Positions 50,737 to 60,173 of a stretch of 64,000 bases of DNA are shown here, in pieces; positions within the stretch are counted from its first letter, which is position 1, and the number at the start of each line of letters is the position of its first letter. The translations under genes and the position numbers were made by a program. The notes under the pieces were generated by a model, which was not told where the DNA came from, did not search any database, and saw only the letters and a program-made list of their open reading frames with translations. The stretch is from an uncultured Lachnospiraceae bacterium. GTDB lineage: Bacteria > Bacillota > Clostridia > Lachnospirales > Lachnospiraceae. The stretch covers positions 52,703-116,702 of the forward strand of contig CAJUDY010000008.1 in the NCBI GenBank assembly GCA_910584945.1, in the 5' to 3' direction.

Positions 50737-51681
50737 ATGGCAACAAGCGGAATCGGCGGTATCGGCACAGATTATAACTATGGTTATAATTCCGGCTATA
50801 ACAGCGGGATGAGCTATGACTCCTGGGTGAATGATGCGAACCAGAAAGCGGATGAGCTGAGAGATAAGTATACCTCTACGGAAAGTACATCTGGTACATC
50901 TGGCAGTTCCAGTACATCCGGCAGTTCCAGCAGCAGCTCGGTTACCAACAAGTACGGCACGGCGACGACGACTTCTTCGTATCTGAGGAATTATCAGATG
51001 GCGCTTTCGGATCTGGAGGAATCGGCCGGAGCGCTTCAGGCATTCCAGAAGGACAATGTATTTTCAAAGTATGAGGATGCACTGAAGAAGGCGGATGAGG
51101 CGGCGAAGACCGGTAATGCAGATCTGATGAAGTCTGCACAGGAGAACGTGGAGAAGGCTTTCGGGAACATTGTATCTGCGGTCAAAGAATTCGCGGACGA
51201 CTACAATGCCACCGTGTCTTTCCTGAAGAACAACAACGGCATGACCGCGACCGCGTCAAGCGATCTGGCCAGCTTCCAGAGCTATACGCTGACCGACAAA
51301 GCGCTGCAGACGTTCGGTCTTAGCAAGGATAAGGACGGATATCTGAGCGTGGATGAGGAGAAGCTTACAGAGACTCTGGAAGAAGGGTATGACTTTGTAA
51401 AAGAGACCATCGGCGGTCAGTACGGCATCGCAGAGCGTGTGGGAACCAAGGCGACCAAGATTCTGGATTCCTCTGTGGATCAGATTCTGGGTACGAACAG
51501 CACTTCCTCTGCGGAGGATACGGAGAAGAAGACCAGCAGCAACAGTACGAATAAGTCTTCCTCCAAGAGCAGTTATACTCTGCCGGACGGTATGACCTCC
51601 TTTGCGAACTTTGCAAAGAGCGGAGCATATAATCTGACCAATTACTATGCGGTTGGTATGCTTCTGAATACAATCGGATAA
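50737..51681 (+). CDS. Small FliD_C-like flagellar protein
   Basis: A 314-residue protein. The N-terminus has Gly/Tyr repeats (YNYGYNSGYNSGMSYDSW) and a Ser/Thr-rich linker (about 45-75). The rest resembles the FliD C-terminal region: VSAVKEFADDYNATVSFLKN, then LGTNS-type coils and FGLSKDKDGYLSVDEEKLTE. FliD ends have the same LxxDKDGxLxxDExKL pattern. It lacks FliD_N, so it cannot be the cap as such. AAAGGAG site and its own sigma-D-like promoter. Monocistronic. It might be a second cap-like or junction subunit. Not a known named protein. Confidence 0.65.
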   Translation: MATSGIGGIGTDYNYGYNSGYNSGMSYDSWVNDANQKADELRDKYTSTESTSGTSGSSSTSGSSSSSSVTNKYGTATTTSSYLRNYQMALSDLEESAGALQAFQKDNVFSKYEDALKKADEAAKTGNADLMKSAQENVEKAFGNIVSAVKEFADDYNATVSFLKNNNGMTATASSDLASFQSYTLTDKALQTFGLSKDKDGYLSVDEEKLTETLEEGYDFVKETIGGQYGIAERVGTKATKILDSSVDQILGTNSTSSAEDTEKKTSSNSTNKSSSKSSYTLPDGMTSFANFAKSGAYNLTNYYAVGMLLNTIG

Positions 51682-51701
51682 GAGGATCGAAGCGATCTAT
51701 G

Positions 51702-51729
51702 GAGCGGCAGAAGGATCTGCCGCTCTTTT
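51702..51729 (+). terminator. Terminator after FliD-like gene
   Basis: GAGCGGCAG and CTGCCGCTC form a perfect 9-bp stem, followed by TTTTG. Confidence 0.85.
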
Positions 51730-51803
51730 GAATAGGTTCATTATCACTTTTTGTTTTCTTTTCTGGCGTTATGGTGTATACTGACAGATATAGGAGGTGC
51801 CAA

Positions 51804-52097
51804 ATGATACAGACGATTTCTGATATTCAAACAGTGCTTACACCTGTTTTTCATGATTATGGTATCTTACGTGCTGTCCTGTTCGGATCTGTTGCAAAAG
51901 GGACTGCAACGGAAAAAAGCGACATTGATCTGCTGGTTGACAGCAGGCTCCACGGACTTCGTTTTGTGGGTTTTATGGAAGCTGTAAGACAGGCGGCCGG
52001 GATGCCGGTGGATATTTTTGATGTGTCTCACATCGAGAAGGATTCCAAAATTGATCATGAAATTCGTGCAACCGGGGTAATCATCTATGAAAAATAA
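51804..52097 (+). CDS. mntA: MntA-like nucleotidyltransferase antitoxin
   Basis: A 97-residue minimal nucleotidyltransferase: AVLFGSVAKGTATEKSDIDL carries the GSx10DxD motif. MntA proteins neutralise HepT toxins by attaching AMP units to them. The ATG at 51804 with GGAGGTG upstream is preferred to one 11 codons earlier. It overlaps hepT by 11 bases. Confidence 0.88.
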   Translation: MIQTISDIQTVLTPVFHDYGILRAVLFGSVAKGTATEKSDIDLLVDSRLHGLRFVGFMEAVRQAAGMPVDIFDVSHIEKDSKIDHEIRATGVIIYEK

Positions 52098-52410
52098 ATT
52101 TATCATTAAAAAAATGCTTGTATACGCGACAAAGCTGACGGATTATTGTGCGGGGTATGATTACAGAAGTTTTATGGAAGATGGTAAGCTGGTAGATGCC
52201 TGTGTGTTCAATTTAAGTCAGATTGGCGAACTGTGCCGTGCAGCAGATGAAAGTTATATCAGGGAGCATCCGGAGGTTCCCTGGCATGAAATGTATGGCT
52301 TGCGTAACCGGATCGTCCACGATTATGAAGGGGTGAATCTCCGGCTTGTATGGGAAATCATCAGTGGAGATATCCCCGATTTAAAGAAAATCCTGCAAGG
52401 TCTGCTTTAA
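52087..52410 (+). CDS. hepT: HepT-like HEPN toxin
   Basis: A 107-residue HEPN-domain protein (DUF86). It has NLSQIGELCRAADE and the RX4HXY ribonuclease motif in GLRNRIVHDYEGV. Toxin of the HEPN/MNT pair; thought to cut RNA when not AMPylated. Overlaps mntA. Confidence 0.88.
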   Translation: MKNKFIIKKMLVYATKLTDYCAGYDYRSFMEDGKLVDACVFNLSQIGELCRAADESYIREHPEVPWHEMYGLRNRIVHDYEGVNLRLVWEIISGDIPDLKKILQGLL

Positions 52411-52434
52411 AAAGGGCAGTTTCATACAGGAATT

Positions 52435-53307
52435 TCAGGGCTTCACCGCCCAGAGCGGTCCGCCGCTGTCATAGCTTTTCTTCAATTCTTTTAAAAGTTG
52501 TTCCAAATCCCATTCCAACGTACAATTTTCATAATTTGCCGGGTCGGCGATGGAGACTTTGCCGTCGTCCAGAAGTCTGGTGAACAGGACAAAATGACCG
52601 TTCGCGGTCAGAGAGCCATGCCCCATAAGCGCCACCAGAAGATAGCCGGAAGAGAGCAGATCTGCCACGTGTTCATAGGAACGGTCTGCGACGCTTTCTA
52701 CGGTAAGCCCATAGGCGGTCAGTGCGTCGGGGATCAGACTGTGGTAAGAACCGCTGTGAAGGGCATAATATCCATTTTCAGAGGCCCAGTCAGCGATGTC
52801 GGTGGGGTCCACCGGGGAATCGGTGAAGCTGTTGATAACCATAGATACAGCAGTAGGCCCGCAGCCGTATTTGTTCATGGGATCATATCCTCCATAGAGA
52901 TAATCCCCCCATCGCAGGTCTCCCTGATGATAATAGAGCATAGGTCCGCAGCCAGTGTCCAGCATGTAGAGATAGATCTGTTCTGAAGTCTCCTGACCGT
53001 CTGCCTGGAGTGTGGATACGTCGCCCTGTTCACCGGTGAATTCGACGTAGGGGGTGGAGACTGTTTCAGCCGGAGCTGTTTCCACGGTATTTTCGGAGAC
53101 GGCAGGCGCGGAGGCTTCCTGCCAGGAGGCGACGGTGTCTTTTAAGGAGATGTATTGTTCCTGCGCAAATGTGCAGACATCTCCCGCCAGGCGCTGGATG
53201 TCCGCCAGGGTAAACGGACGAAACGCTACATACAAACTGCCGAGAAAGACAGCTGCACAAGCCAGGATGGCGGGAATCAGCAGAAGATGGAGATGTTTTT
53301 TCTTCAT
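52435..53307 (-). CDS. C39-like cysteine peptidase, membrane-anchored
   Basis: A 290-residue protein. One N-terminal hydrophobic helix (about 7-28) is a signal or anchor, then a Ser/Thr/Glu linker (55-110) and a papain-like peptidase_C39_2 domain. The catalytic Cys is in NKYGCGPTAVSMVINSF, the His in NGHFVLFTRL and the Asp/Asn in SIADPANYE. YYHQGDLRWGDYLYG is the usual substrate-side segment. External, perhaps acting on wall peptides or secreted proteins. Convergent with hepT and divergent from the transferase operon. Confidence 0.85.
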   Translation of the reverse strand: MKKKHLHLLLIPAILACAAVFLGSLYVAFRPFTLADIQRLAGDVCTFAQEQYISLKDTVASWQEASAPAVSENTVETAPAETVSTPYVEFTGEQGDVSTLQADGQETSEQIYLYMLDTGCGPMLYYHQGDLRWGDYLYGGYDPMNKYGCGPTAVSMVINSFTDSPVDPTDIADWASENGYYALHSGSYHSLIPDALTAYGLTVESVADRSYEHVADLLSSGYLLVALMGHGSLTANGHFVLFTRLLDDGKVSIADPANYENCTLEWDLEQLLKELKKSYDSGGPLWAVKP

Positions 53308-53397
53308 GGTGAGGATGCTCCGTAAAAATCAAAGGAATTCATTAAATATCATACACATTATATATGATTTTTTGAAAGATGGGAAGAGGGAGGCGGT

Positions 53398-53443
53398 GGA
53401 AATCTGTCCCTCGCCGCAGGCGATTTGGAATGGGCAGATTTCG
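53398..53443. repeat. Hairpin in the peptidase-transferase gap
   Basis: GGAAATCTG and CAGATTTC with adjoining CCC/GGG arms enclose an inner CGCC/GGCG pair. Not followed by a clear T tract; role unknown. The gap 53308-53603 shows no gene. Confidence 0.45.
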
Positions 53444-53529
53444 TAACAGGGAAGCCAAAGGCGGAACGGTTACCGGGGGCCTTACACGGACCTGGTTTAT
53501 TTTTTTGGGGATTGCGTCGATGTAGTAAC

Positions 53530-53570
53530 ATATTGTATACTTATTCTATATGTGATCTTTCATACAATAT
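53530..53570. promoter_or_regulatory. Inverted repeat upstream of the transferase operon
   Basis: ATATTGTAT (53530-53538) and ATACAATAT (53562-53570) are a perfect 9-bp inverted pair spaced by 23 bases. They lie 34-74 bases before the operon's first ATG and could be an operator or overlap the promoter. Confidence 0.45.
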
Positions 53571-53603
53571 GGACTATAAAACAGGCAAAGGACAGAGAAA
53601 GCA

Positions 53604-56168
53604 ATGAGAAGGCATAATAGAAAGATGGCAAAAGATTGTGTCAGGGTGTTGGGACAGGGACATGACGCGGTCCGTAAGTCATTGGAAGCGAAACAAAAAG
53701 AATCGGTGCTGGAGCTTTTGTCCCAGTGTCAGGATGTGGCGATTCAGCTGGGGAACATGATCGAGCAGGATGAAGGAGAAGGCTTTGTGACCGTAAAACA
53801 ATTGGAAGAGTATTGTGAATTTGTCTTCCAAGTCTATAGCTTGACTACACAGGATGAAATGCCGAATCCCAACAAAGTACACAAACAGTTGAAAAACAGA
53901 TTGCTTCAGATTCAGAAAAGTATCCGGGAGGATGCCAAAGACCGTCTGGAAGCCGTATTTCTTCCATATAAAGCGTCCATGTGGGATTCTCTGGAAAGTG
54001 TATGGATGGCAGCAGACCAGGATGAAAACTGCGATGCGTATGTGATTCCAATTCCTTATTTTGACCGGAATCCGGACGGGAGCGTGAAAGAGGTTCATTA
54101 TGAAGGGGATCAGTTTCCGGAGTATGTGCCGATTACCGGGTATCAGGAATATGATTTTCAGGAACGGCATCCGGATATGGTGTTCATTCACAATCCCTAT
54201 GATGACTGTAATTATGTAACCAGTGTTCATCCGTTTTTCTATTCTTATAATTTAAAGCAATACACAGATCAATTAGTATATATTCCTTATTTTTCTACAG
54301 CAGGGGGAATGAGTGAGGGGCAGAAGAGCTGTTCTGCTTACTACTATGCAGATTACATCATCATGCAGGCGGAAAAATATCGAAAATTCTATGATCCCAA
54401 GCTTCCCAAGGAGAAGCTTCAGCCCCTTGGTTCGCCCAAGTTTGACCGGGTCATCCGGATGTGTCAGAATCCGCCAGAACCTCCAGCCGCCTGGAAAGAG
54501 AAGATGGACGGGAAAAAGGTATATTTTTACAATACAAGCATCAATGGAATGCTGAGCAATACAAGGCGGTTCCTTAAAAAAATGAAGTATGTGTTTCAGC
54601 GCTTTGAAGGACGTACAGACGCCTGCCTGCTCTGGCGGCCTCATCCGCTGCTGGAATCTACGTTTGCATCTATGCGACTGGAACAGAAGCCGGTTTATGA
54701 GGAGTTAAAAAAATACTTCCTGGAGAACCATCTGGGGATTTATGATGACACATCAGATATGACTGTGTCGATTGCGCTGTCAGACGCGTATATTGGAGAC
54801 TCGGCAACTTCGGTGACATCGCTTTTTGGGCTGGCCGGAAAGCCGCTTTTCATTCTGAATAATGAGATTGATTGTGAGCCGGGGCCGGAAGACTGGAGAG
54901 GGCAGGTTATAAAGGGATTCCCTGCATACGATCTGGTCAATGGAGAAAACTGGATGATTACCCAGGGGAATAAGCTGTATCGCTCCTCGGGCAGTGGGAA
55001 CTCTTATCATCATTTTTGTGATCTGTCAGAATATGCCTATGGAAACTACTATATTCCGATGGTTTTTGTCAATGGAAAGAGATATGTGTGTCCGATCAAT
55101 GCCCAGGACCTTCTGGTGATTGGGGAAGAAGGCGTGGAACAGCGGATTGAGCTTAGACAGTGTGTAGAACAGTCCGGGGCTTTTTATGCGGCTGCAGTTA
55201 TAGGAAATTATCTCTTTTTGCTGCCGAATCAATATCCTGCGATTGTACGTTATGATACGGTGAAAGATGAGGTCTGTTATTATGAAGAAAATATGGATGT
55301 GTTCATTGGATTGATCAATGGGGAAAGATGTTGCGGTGGATGGTGTGTTCAGGATGGACAGCTCTATCTTGCATCGCCGGTGGACCGCCGGGTTCTTCGT
55401 ATGGATGCTGTGACAGGAGATCAGCAGGTACTGATCGTCAGAGGCGAAGGCGATGGAGGATGGAAGGTGCTGTCAGCTTTGCCAAATGAAAAAGAAATCT
55501 GGATGCTTCCCTATAAGGGAACGACTGTCACCAGATGGGAGCCGAAGACCGGTGAAGTCCGGGATTATAAAAATTGTCCGGCAGGTTTTCAATGTATCCA
55601 CATGGCGCATGGACACATATGCGAGGAGCAACCTTTCAGTAATGCGGTTGTGTATCAGAAGAAGTTGTATCTCTCGCCTTATTGGGGGAATAGGTATCTC
55701 TGCTTGGATATAGAAAGCGGAGAGGTTCGGGAGTGGAAACCGCCAGTGGAAGAACTGGAGGAAGAAAAGAACGGATACTATGCTTCCTGGGCAAAGGGAT
55801 GGCTGGGATATCTGTTAGATTCTGATACGCAGGAAGTTAAAGCGTATTTGTTATTTTCCTATTATGACCGAAGAGGTTACGAGATTAATTTTGACAAGTC
55901 TGAAGCCAGAGAACTTTCGATGATCTTTGATCCGGAGGAATTAAGAAGTCAGGAACCTGGTTTTTTAGAGGAATCTCAATGGCTTCAGTATTGCTGTCAG
56001 GAGAATGCATTTAACTCTTTGAAGGATTTCCTGGATGGAAAGATCACCGGAAAGGCTTTTGATAAAGAGCGTCAGATCCGGGCATTTGGAGAGATCGCTG
56101 CCAATCATGACGGCACAAGTGGAGAGAAGATCTATCATTTTGTAAAAAAAGAGTTACTAAAACAATGA
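53604..56168 (+). CDS. CDP-polyol phosphotransferase-like protein fused to a beta-propeller-like domain (copy 1)
   Basis: An 854-residue protein. Residues 1-110 are helical. Residues about 110-430 resemble the TagB/TagF-type glycerophosphotransferase GT-B fold: AVFLPYKASMWDSLESVWMA, DMVFIHNPYDD, then EKLQPLGSPKFDRVI, ACLLWRPHPLLES and DAYIGDSATSVTSLFGLAGK, the last matching the nucleotide-binding end of that family. Residues about 470-760 have blade-like repeats (YPAIVRYDTVKDEVCYYEEN, LYLASPVDRRVLRMDAVTGD, YLCLDIESGEVREWKPP) suggesting a beta-propeller. No transmembrane segment. ATG at 53604 agrees with the paralogue's start. Both assignments are by motif only. Confidence 0.7.
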   Translation: MRRHNRKMAKDCVRVLGQGHDAVRKSLEAKQKESVLELLSQCQDVAIQLGNMIEQDEGEGFVTVKQLEEYCEFVFQVYSLTTQDEMPNPNKVHKQLKNRLLQIQKSIREDAKDRLEAVFLPYKASMWDSLESVWMAADQDENCDAYVIPIPYFDRNPDGSVKEVHYEGDQFPEYVPITGYQEYDFQERHPDMVFIHNPYDDCNYVTSVHPFFYSYNLKQYTDQLVYIPYFSTAGGMSEGQKSCSAYYYADYIIMQAEKYRKFYDPKLPKEKLQPLGSPKFDRVIRMCQNPPEPPAAWKEKMDGKKVYFYNTSINGMLSNTRRFLKKMKYVFQRFEGRTDACLLWRPHPLLESTFASMRLEQKPVYEELKKYFLENHLGIYDDTSDMTVSIALSDAYIGDSATSVTSLFGLAGKPLFILNNEIDCEPGPEDWRGQVIKGFPAYDLVNGENWMITQGNKLYRSSGSGNSYHHFCDLSEYAYGNYYIPMVFVNGKRYVCPINAQDLLVIGEEGVEQRIELRQCVEQSGAFYAAAVIGNYLFLLPNQYPAIVRYDTVKDEVCYYEENMDVFIGLINGERCCGGWCVQDGQLYLASPVDRRVLRMDAVTGDQQVLIVRGEGDGGWKVLSALPNEKEIWMLPYKGTTVTRWEPKTGEVRDYKNCPAGFQCIHMAHGHICEEQPFSNAVVYQKKLYLSPYWGNRYLCLDIESGEVREWKPPVEELEEEKNGYYASWAKGWLGYLLDSDTQEVKAYLLFSYYDRRGYEINFDKSEARELSMIFDPEELRSQEPGFLEESQWLQYCCQENAFNSLKDFLDGKITGKAFDKERQIRAFGEIAANHDGTSGEKIYHFVKKELLKQ

Positions 56169-56181
56169 GGGGGCAGGAGAT

Positions 56182-57531
56182 GTGACGAAAGTCATCACAT
56201 ATGGAACATTTGATCTGTTCCATGAAGGACATTACAGACTGTTAAAAAGGGCGAAGGAGCTGGGAGATTATCTGATCGTAGGCGTAACCACAGAAGAATA
56301 TGACCAGACCAGAGGAAAGATGAATGTGGTTGACTCTCTGATGACCCGAATCGAGAATGTGAAAAAGTCCGGTTTCGCAGATGAAGTCATCATTGAAAGC
56401 AGTCCGGGACAGAAGCCTTTGGATATTCAGAAATATCAGATCGATATCTTCACCGTAGGTTCCGACTGGGTCGGACAATTTGACTATCTGTCTGACTATT
56501 GTCAGGTGGTCTATCTGGAACGCACCAAAAATATCTCCAGCACCATGCTTCGGGCGCAGAAGAAGCAGATTCAGAGAATCGGCATCATCGGCACAGGGCG
56601 GATTGCCGGACGATTTGTTCCGGAGGCGAAGTTGGTCAGCGGCGTCAGTGTGGAAGCAGTCTACAATCCTCATAGAGAAAGCACGGTTCGGTTTGCTGAA
56701 AAATGGGAGATTGAGGCCCACAGTGAGTTGGAATATTTCTATCAGTCGGTGAATGCGGTTTATATCGCATCGCCCCACGGGACCCACTATGCATATATTA
56801 AATCGGCATTGGAGCATGGGAAGCATGTACTTTGCGAAAAGCCCATGGTACTGCGGCAGGCTCAGGCGGAAGAACTTTTCTCCCTGGCAAAAGAGAGAGG
56901 ACTGATCTTATTCGAGGGAATTAAGACCGCCTACTGTCCCGGCTTTGCCAAACTTCTGGGGATTGCGTGCAGCGGTATGATTGGAAATGTGCGCAGTGTA
57001 GAGGCATGTTTTACGAAACTGGAGTCTCCAAAGAGCAGGGAACTCACAGATCTGGAATACGGCGGAAGCTTTACAGAACTGGGGAGCTATGTGATGCTGC
57101 CGATTATCAAACTGTTCGGAAATGGTTTTGACGATATCTGTTTTGACACCATAGAGGACGCAGAGACAGGTCTGGACCTTTTTACCAAGGCACATTTTCG
57201 GTATGAGAATGGAATCGGAACAGCTACATGCGGTCTGGGTGTGAAATCGGAGGGAACGCTTGTCATTTCGGGGACCAAGGGATATATTGTTGTGGAAGCA
57301 CCCTGGTGGAAAACGGCGTATTTTGAAGTCCATCATGAGAATCCGAGTGATGTGGAAAAGTATTCCGAGCGGTTCCTGGGAGACGGGCTTCGATATGAGA
57401 TCAGTGATTTTTTGTCCATGATCAATGGAAGTAACAAAAGTGAGTTTAAACTCACAAGGGGTGAATCTGTGACCATGGCGAGCGTACTGGAGCAGTTTTT
57501 GCGCAGGAAAAGAGAAAGAGTCAGATCATGA
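56182..57531 (+). CDS. TagD-like cytidylyltransferase fused to Gfo/Idh/MocA dehydrogenase
   Basis: A 449-residue bifunctional protein. Residues 1-130 are a glycerol-3-phosphate cytidylyltransferase-type domain: ITYGTFDLFHEGHYRLLKRA (HxGH), VGVTTEEYD and RTKNISSTMLR (the family's RTxGISTT-like motif). Residues 131-449 are a Rossmann NAD(P) oxidoreductase: IGIIGTGRIAGRFVPEA and CEKPMVLRQAQAEELF (the EKP motif). It could make a CDP-activated polyol, with the second domain reducing a sugar phosphate, as TarI and TarJ do. The start is GTG at 56182 after GGGGGCAGGAG. The 3' end overlaps the next gene by 4 bases. Sits between two transferases that could use its product. Confidence 0.85.
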   Translation: MTKVITYGTFDLFHEGHYRLLKRAKELGDYLIVGVTTEEYDQTRGKMNVVDSLMTRIENVKKSGFADEVIIESSPGQKPLDIQKYQIDIFTVGSDWVGQFDYLSDYCQVVYLERTKNISSTMLRAQKKQIQRIGIIGTGRIAGRFVPEAKLVSGVSVEAVYNPHRESTVRFAEKWEIEAHSELEYFYQSVNAVYIASPHGTHYAYIKSALEHGKHVLCEKPMVLRQAQAEELFSLAKERGLILFEGIKTAYCPGFAKLLGIACSGMIGNVRSVEACFTKLESPKSRELTDLEYGGSFTELGSYVMLPIIKLFGNGFDDICFDTIEDAETGLDLFTKAHFRYENGIGTATCGLGVKSEGTLVISGTKGYIVVEAPWWKTAYFEVHHENPSDVEKYSERFLGDGLRYEISDFLSMINGSNKSEFKLTRGESVTMASVLEQFLRRKRERVRS

Positions 57532-60059
57532 GAAAATACCAGAAAAAGGCGTTCAAAGATTGTATCAGGGCGTTAAACCAGGCCCATGAGGCGATCCGAC
57601 AGTCCATGGACAACGAAAATCCGGCAGGAGTCCTGGAGCTTTTGTCCCAGTGTCAGGATGTGGCGATCCAATTGGGAACCATGCTGGAAGGGATCATGGG
57701 AGAAGGATATGAAGCGGTGAAGCGGCTGGAAGACTATTGTGAGCTGGTTTTTCAGATCTATACACAGATTTCCCGGAATCATATGTTAAGCTCAGAGCAA
57801 GTATATCACAAACTGAGAGAACAGATCGCGTCGGCAGAGGAACGGATTGACAGGGAAAAAGAACGTCTGGAAGTCGTGTTTCTGCCCTATCAGGCGGCTA
57901 TGTGGGATTCTCTGGAGAGTGTTTGGATGGCAGCCGAAGCGGATGAGGACTGTGACGCCTATGTCATCCCGATCCCATATTATACCAGGAATGCAGATCT
58001 GAGTTTGGGTGAGTTACATTATGAAGGAGATCGGTATCCAGAGAATGTTCCGATCACAGGCTATGAAGCGTATTCTCTGGAACAACACCGCCCGGACGTG
58101 ATCTTTATTCATAATCCCTATGACGGGTACAACCAGGGAACCAGCGTACATCCGTTTTTTTATTCTGAAAATCTGAAAAAATATACAGACTGTCTGGTGT
58201 ATGTGCCGTATTACAGCACTTCCGGAGGGATGAGCGCCAATCAGGTCTGGTGTCCGGTCTATGACCATGCGGATTATATCGTAATCCAGGCAGAGCGGTA
58301 CCGCAGATTTTTTGATCCGAAGCTGCCGGCAGAAAAGCTGATCGCTCTTGGTTCGCCGAAGTTTGATCGTGTAATCCGGTATTGTAAGCATCCGCCTGTA
58401 CCGCCGGAAGCGTGGAAGGCGATGATGGCAGGAAAGAAAGTATATTTCTATAATACCAGTCTGTCAGGTATGCTTGGGAATACAGGGAAGTTTCTGAAGA
58501 AAATGGAGTATGTCTTCCGATGCTTTGAAGGAAGAGAAGATGCCTGCCTGCTGTGGAGGCCTCACCCTTTGCTGGACTCTTTCTTTGATTCGGTGCGGCT
58601 TCGGTATCGGTCTGCCTATGAGGAGTTGAAAAAGAAATTTCTGGATGAAGCGCTGGGCATCTATGACGACACACCGGATATCACCGGTACCATCGCTCTT
58701 TGCGATGCCTATATCGGGGATGCGGGAACTTCTGTGACTTCTCTTTTTGGAATTGCCGGAAAACCGCTGTTCATTCTGAATAATGATATTCATGGGGAAC
58801 CGAAAGCAGATGACTGGAAGGGGTGGATCATCAAAGGAGGTGTGAATGAGGAACAGGATTCCTGGATGGTCACCCAGGGGAATAAGCTCTATCATGCGTC
58901 TGCGGGCAGCAGTCATTATCGTTTTCACTGTGACCTGAGCGAGTGGGCGTATGGGGATTATTATGGGCCGGTGATCTTCATTGGGGACCAAACATATGTA
59001 TGCCCATTGAACGCAGAAGATATTTTGCTGATCGGTTCTGCCGGAATTGAGAAAAAAATACCGCTGAAGCCCTGCCTGGAGCAAAACGGAGCCTTTTGCG
59101 GAGCTGTTGCGTGGGAGGATCAGTTATTCCTGATTCCAAACCGTTATCCAGCGCTTGTGAGATATGATACGAAAAGAGAAAAAATCGAATATATAGATCT
59201 GCCGGAAGACGTTTTTACCGGCATGAAGCGTGGAGAGAGATGCTGCGGAGGATTTTGCGTCCATGGTGAAAATCTTTACCTTGGGTCGCCGGTGGATCAA
59301 CGGATTCTGAAAATCCATGCCATGACAGGCAGACAGGAGGTTCTGACGGTTCCCAGACAGGGTGCAAAAGGCTGTATGGCAATGGCCTCTGACAAAGAAC
59401 AGATCTGGCTTTTGCCCTATGATGGAAGGGCGGTTGTCAGTTGGAATCCGGGAACGGGCGAGGTCTGGGAGTACAAAGATTATCCGGCGGATATGAAATG
59501 CATTCATCCTGCCTATGCCTGCGAAAGCGAAGAACGTCCCTTTATAAACATGGCATTTTATAAAGAATATGTCTATCTTGCACCATATTTTTCAAACATG
59601 TTTATCCGTCTGAATCGAAACAAGAAAGAGCTGACGGAATGGAAACCGCCGGTAAAGCTTCCGGAGCAGGAGAAAAACGGATATTTTACTTCCTGGACAA
59701 AAGGGTATTTTTCCTATCAGCCGGAAGAACTGGGGAATGCCAGATGTCATCTTTTTTCCGCTTACGATAAGAAGTATTATGACATCGACTTTGAGACCAA
59801 AGAGGCGAAGGAAGTGGAGATTGCATTTGATCTGGAGGAACTGCTGGACCAGGAGCCGGGATTCCGGGAGCACAGCCAGTGGCTTCGCTATGCCTGCCAG
59901 GAAACGGCACTGAATTCCCTGAAAGATTTTCTGGATGGAAAGATTCATGGAAATGCCTTTGACCGGGAACGGCAGATCCGTGCTTATGAAGCAATCGCTG
60001 CCAATACAGATGGGAGCTGCGGGGAGAAGGTGTATCGGTTTGTGAATGGTTCATTTTAA
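57528..60059 (+). CDS. CDP-polyol phosphotransferase-like protein fused to a beta-propeller-like domain (copy 2)
   Basis: An 843-residue paralogue of the protein at 53604, alike over its whole length: the N-terminal helical part (LLSQCQDVAIQLGTML), the transferase region (FDRVIRYCKHPPVPPEAW; CLLWRPHPLLDS; DAYIGDAGTSVTSLFGIAGK) and the blade-like repeats (LYLGSPVDQRILKIHAMTGR). Both end in NSLKDFLDGKI and AFDRERQIRA-type sequence. The ATG overlaps the cytidylyltransferase stop (ATGA). Two copies around the donor enzyme suggest either two linkages or a priming and a polymerising enzyme. Confidence 0.7.
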   Translation: MRKYQKKAFKDCIRALNQAHEAIRQSMDNENPAGVLELLSQCQDVAIQLGTMLEGIMGEGYEAVKRLEDYCELVFQIYTQISRNHMLSSEQVYHKLREQIASAEERIDREKERLEVVFLPYQAAMWDSLESVWMAAEADEDCDAYVIPIPYYTRNADLSLGELHYEGDRYPENVPITGYEAYSLEQHRPDVIFIHNPYDGYNQGTSVHPFFYSENLKKYTDCLVYVPYYSTSGGMSANQVWCPVYDHADYIVIQAERYRRFFDPKLPAEKLIALGSPKFDRVIRYCKHPPVPPEAWKAMMAGKKVYFYNTSLSGMLGNTGKFLKKMEYVFRCFEGREDACLLWRPHPLLDSFFDSVRLRYRSAYEELKKKFLDEALGIYDDTPDITGTIALCDAYIGDAGTSVTSLFGIAGKPLFILNNDIHGEPKADDWKGWIIKGGVNEEQDSWMVTQGNKLYHASAGSSHYRFHCDLSEWAYGDYYGPVIFIGDQTYVCPLNAEDILLIGSAGIEKKIPLKPCLEQNGAFCGAVAWEDQLFLIPNRYPALVRYDTKREKIEYIDLPEDVFTGMKRGERCCGGFCVHGENLYLGSPVDQRILKIHAMTGRQEVLTVPRQGAKGCMAMASDKEQIWLLPYDGRAVVSWNPGTGEVWEYKDYPADMKCIHPAYACESEERPFINMAFYKEYVYLAPYFSNMFIRLNRNKKELTEWKPPVKLPEQEKNGYFTSWTKGYFSYQPEELGNARCHLFSAYDKKYYDIDFETKEAKEVEIAFDLEELLDQEPGFREHSQWLRYACQETALNSLKDFLDGKIHGNAFDRERQIRAYEAIAANTDGSCGEKVYRFVNGSF

Positions 60060-60075
60060 AAAATCCGGAAATTCC

Positions 60076-60104
60076 TTGAACCTGTATTCTGCAGAGTATA
60101 TAAT
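60076..60104 (+). promoter_or_regulatory. Promoter of the AAA-ATPase-like gene
   Basis: TTGAAC (60076-60081), 17 bases, TATAAT (60099-60104), 69 bases before the ATG. Confidence 0.75.
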
Positions 60105-60173
60105 AAATGTATTATAGCGACCTGTGAGGAATCATCATAATTTATTGTATGCTTCTTGCAGAAGGGAGAAAAT

